This document shows positions 63,100-64,000 of a stretch of 64,000 nt of DNA, piece by piece. The stretch is from Paenibacillus pabuli NBRC 13638 (GTDB taxonomy: Bacteria; Bacillota; Bacilli; Paenibacillales; Paenibacillaceae). The DNA is taken from the NCBI RefSeq assembly GCF_001514495.1, contig NZ_BCNM01000024.1:62001-126000 (forward strand), written 5' to 3'. The notes beneath the pieces are model-generated. The model did not search any database. It was given only the letters and a program-made list of their open reading frames with translations, and was not told where the DNA came from. Each line of letters begins with the position of its first letter. Within the stretch, counting starts at the first letter, position 1. The position numbers and the translations under genes are program-made.

Positions 63100-63127
63100 T
63101 GCAGCCTCACCTGCGAGGCTGTTTTTT
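63100..63127 (+). terminator. terminator after the response regulator
   Basis: CAGCCTC / GAGGCTG with loop ACCTGC, followed by TTTTTT. Confidence 0.85.
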
Positions 63128-63433
63128 CTTTGGCTGCGGATATTCATTTGCTTGGTAAGAGTTTGGTAAGAGGCATTGTGTAGAATTAAAACGATATGTG
63201 TCCATACATGAGGCTACAACAAAAATAACAACGGGGAGGATGAAGTGGAAAAAGGGATTTAAATTGTCGGTTATGCAGCAGGTGGAACGGTCTTGAACCG
63301 ATTGGAAGAAAGCGCTCAGTTTAACTTTCGACAATCTAGCAATGGTGTACCACTATAATAGCTCAGCAAAGTTTCACAGGAATATTGCAGTCAGTAAGGC
63401 CAAAAAATAAGGTTGGTAAGTAGGAGGTAAACT
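63128..63433. other. leader region of the secreted-protein gene
   Basis: About 300 bases without a gene; open frames on either strand are short and lack ribosome-binding sites. Confidence 0.4.
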
Positions 63434-64000
63434 ATGTACACAGCAGGAATCCGTAAGAAACCATGGCAAAGATTTTTCATTCTGGTTCTTTCCTTTATTC
63501 TGGTGCTTGGAACGTTGCCAATGAGTTTGGCGCACGCGGATGAGATTACCGAAACACCTGTTGGTCCGGGTGGAGTTGGTGCCCCTGCACTATGGCTACG
63601 ATCAGATCTGGGGATGGGAGTTGCCAGCGGCCAAAAGGTTAGTAACTGGGAAGATCAAGGAAGTAAAATAAATAACGCAGCGCAAGACCTAGAAGCTAAT
63701 CAACCGACTTATTGGGATGATAAGAGTCATAATATTAACTTCAATCCGGTATTGGAGTATAACGGAACGAGTAATTTTATGAAACTGGATGTAGACAAGC
63801 TTCCACAAGGGAAGAGCCCTAGATCGATCATTACGGTTAGCAAAACCAATAGAGCTTCAGGCCTCAGTTATATTATTTCCTGGGGAAAGAGCGATCCTGA
63901 GGCTTATTCTGGCATAGGGATGCTTCAAAATGTAACAAGGGGCGGATTGACGCCATTTAACACATCCATGGACCAAACGTTATACACTGCCGAAGGATTT
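63434..64000 (+). CDS. large secreted/surface protein, 3' end outside the window
   Basis: The first 189 codons are in frame to the last base. ATG 63434 follows GTAGGAGGTAA. A signal peptide (about 1-37, with a basic start and FFILVLSFILVLGTLPMSLA) is followed by a beta-rich domain: PALWLRSDLGMGVASGQKVS, WEDQGSK, PVLEYNGTSNFM. This is the pattern of the LamG/concanavalin-like N-terminal repeats of large multi-domain Paenibacillus surface proteins. Whether it ends in SLH repeats cannot be seen. It may be under the adjacent kinase-regulator pair. Confidence 0.8.
   Translation, partial: MYTAGIRKKPWQRFFILVLSFILVLGTLPMSLAHADEITETPVGPGGVGAPALWLRSDLGMGVASGQKVSNWEDQGSKINNAAQDLEANQPTYWDDKSHNINFNPVLEYNGTSNFMKLDVDKLPQGKSPRSIITVSKTNRASGLSYIISWGKSDPEAYSGIGMLQNVTRGGLTPFNTSMDQTLYTAEGF

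Noticed and set aside
1-64000. CRISPR arrays, tRNA/rRNA genes, insertion sequences
   Set aside because: No regularly spaced repeats, cloverleaf-like tRNA or transposase-like frames were seen on either strand.

Overview
The window comes from a Gram-positive, endospore-former-type genome and fits Paenibacillus best. The left end carries the conserved near-origin block yycH-yycI-yycJ(walJ)-htrA-like protease-CxxH/CxxC protein-rlmH. Proteins with S-layer homology repeats, 7TMR-DISM kinases, AraR-type arabinose control and many paralogous one-component regulators point the same way. No rRNA, tRNA, transposase, integrase or CRISPR array was seen. Several gene starts were reassigned from ribosome-binding-site position, and these are stated per gene.

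Layout. (1) 1-7.6 kb: WalRK accessory genes, a DegP/HtrA-like protease, a coiled-coil lipoprotein, CxxH/CxxC protein and RlmH. The intergenic gaps hold two copies of a ~145-bp MITE-like repeat and other hairpin-rich DNA. (2) 7.6-17.5 kb: a patch of oxidoreductases (two SDRs, a 3-hydroxyisobutyrate-dehydrogenase-like enzyme, an FAD monooxygenase, two ABM monooxygenases, a quinone-oxidoreductase-like enzyme) with one MerR and two TetR regulators. Most of the regulators have clear palindromic operators beside their genes, and one TetR gene looks leaderless and autoregulated. (3) 17.5-27.5 kb: a secreted B-type lectin, an SLH-anchored 5'-nucleotidase, a YceI protein and a complete lantibiotic/bacitracin-type ABC-transporter operon with its own two-component system. 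(4) 27.6-33.5 kb: an exopolysaccharide set made of a GT2-GtrA fusion, a BcsA-like synthase with two PilZ-like regions and a large multi-pass membrane protein. A GNAT acetyltransferase follows, preceded by a tiny leader ORF. (5) 33.6-46.2 kb: MerR-SDR, a MetE-like enzyme, Rrf2-nitroreductase, the araR/araBDA arabinose locus, an AAC(3)-type acetyltransferase and a 7TM-GGDEF diguanylate cyclase.

(6) 46.2-56.8 kb is visibly A+T-rich and accessory. It holds an IetAS-type AAA+ ATPase/subtilase pair, then a reverse transcriptase preceded by its own promoter and a ~225-nt structured leader. An XRE regulator broken by a 2-bp insertion, an orphan TPR-like protein, a decayed polymorphic-toxin gene, an unknown membrane protein and an intact WXG100 toxin with its Imm7-type immunity protein complete it. 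This is the defence/conflict island of the window, and the reverse transcriptase with its leader is the strongest candidate for an unusual system. (7) 56.9-64 kb: malate:quinone oxidoreductase, a 1024-residue hybrid sensor kinase with two histidine-kinase modules, a divergent response regulator with a SARP-like output domain, and the start of a large secreted protein cut by the window end.

Working together: the BcsA-like synthase should read c-di-GMP of the kind made by the diguanylate cyclase; araR represses itself and araBDA; the ABC operon and its kinase/regulator form a peptide-antibiotic sensing and resistance unit; and the IetAS, reverse-transcriptase and toxin/immunity genes form a conflict region with visible decay.
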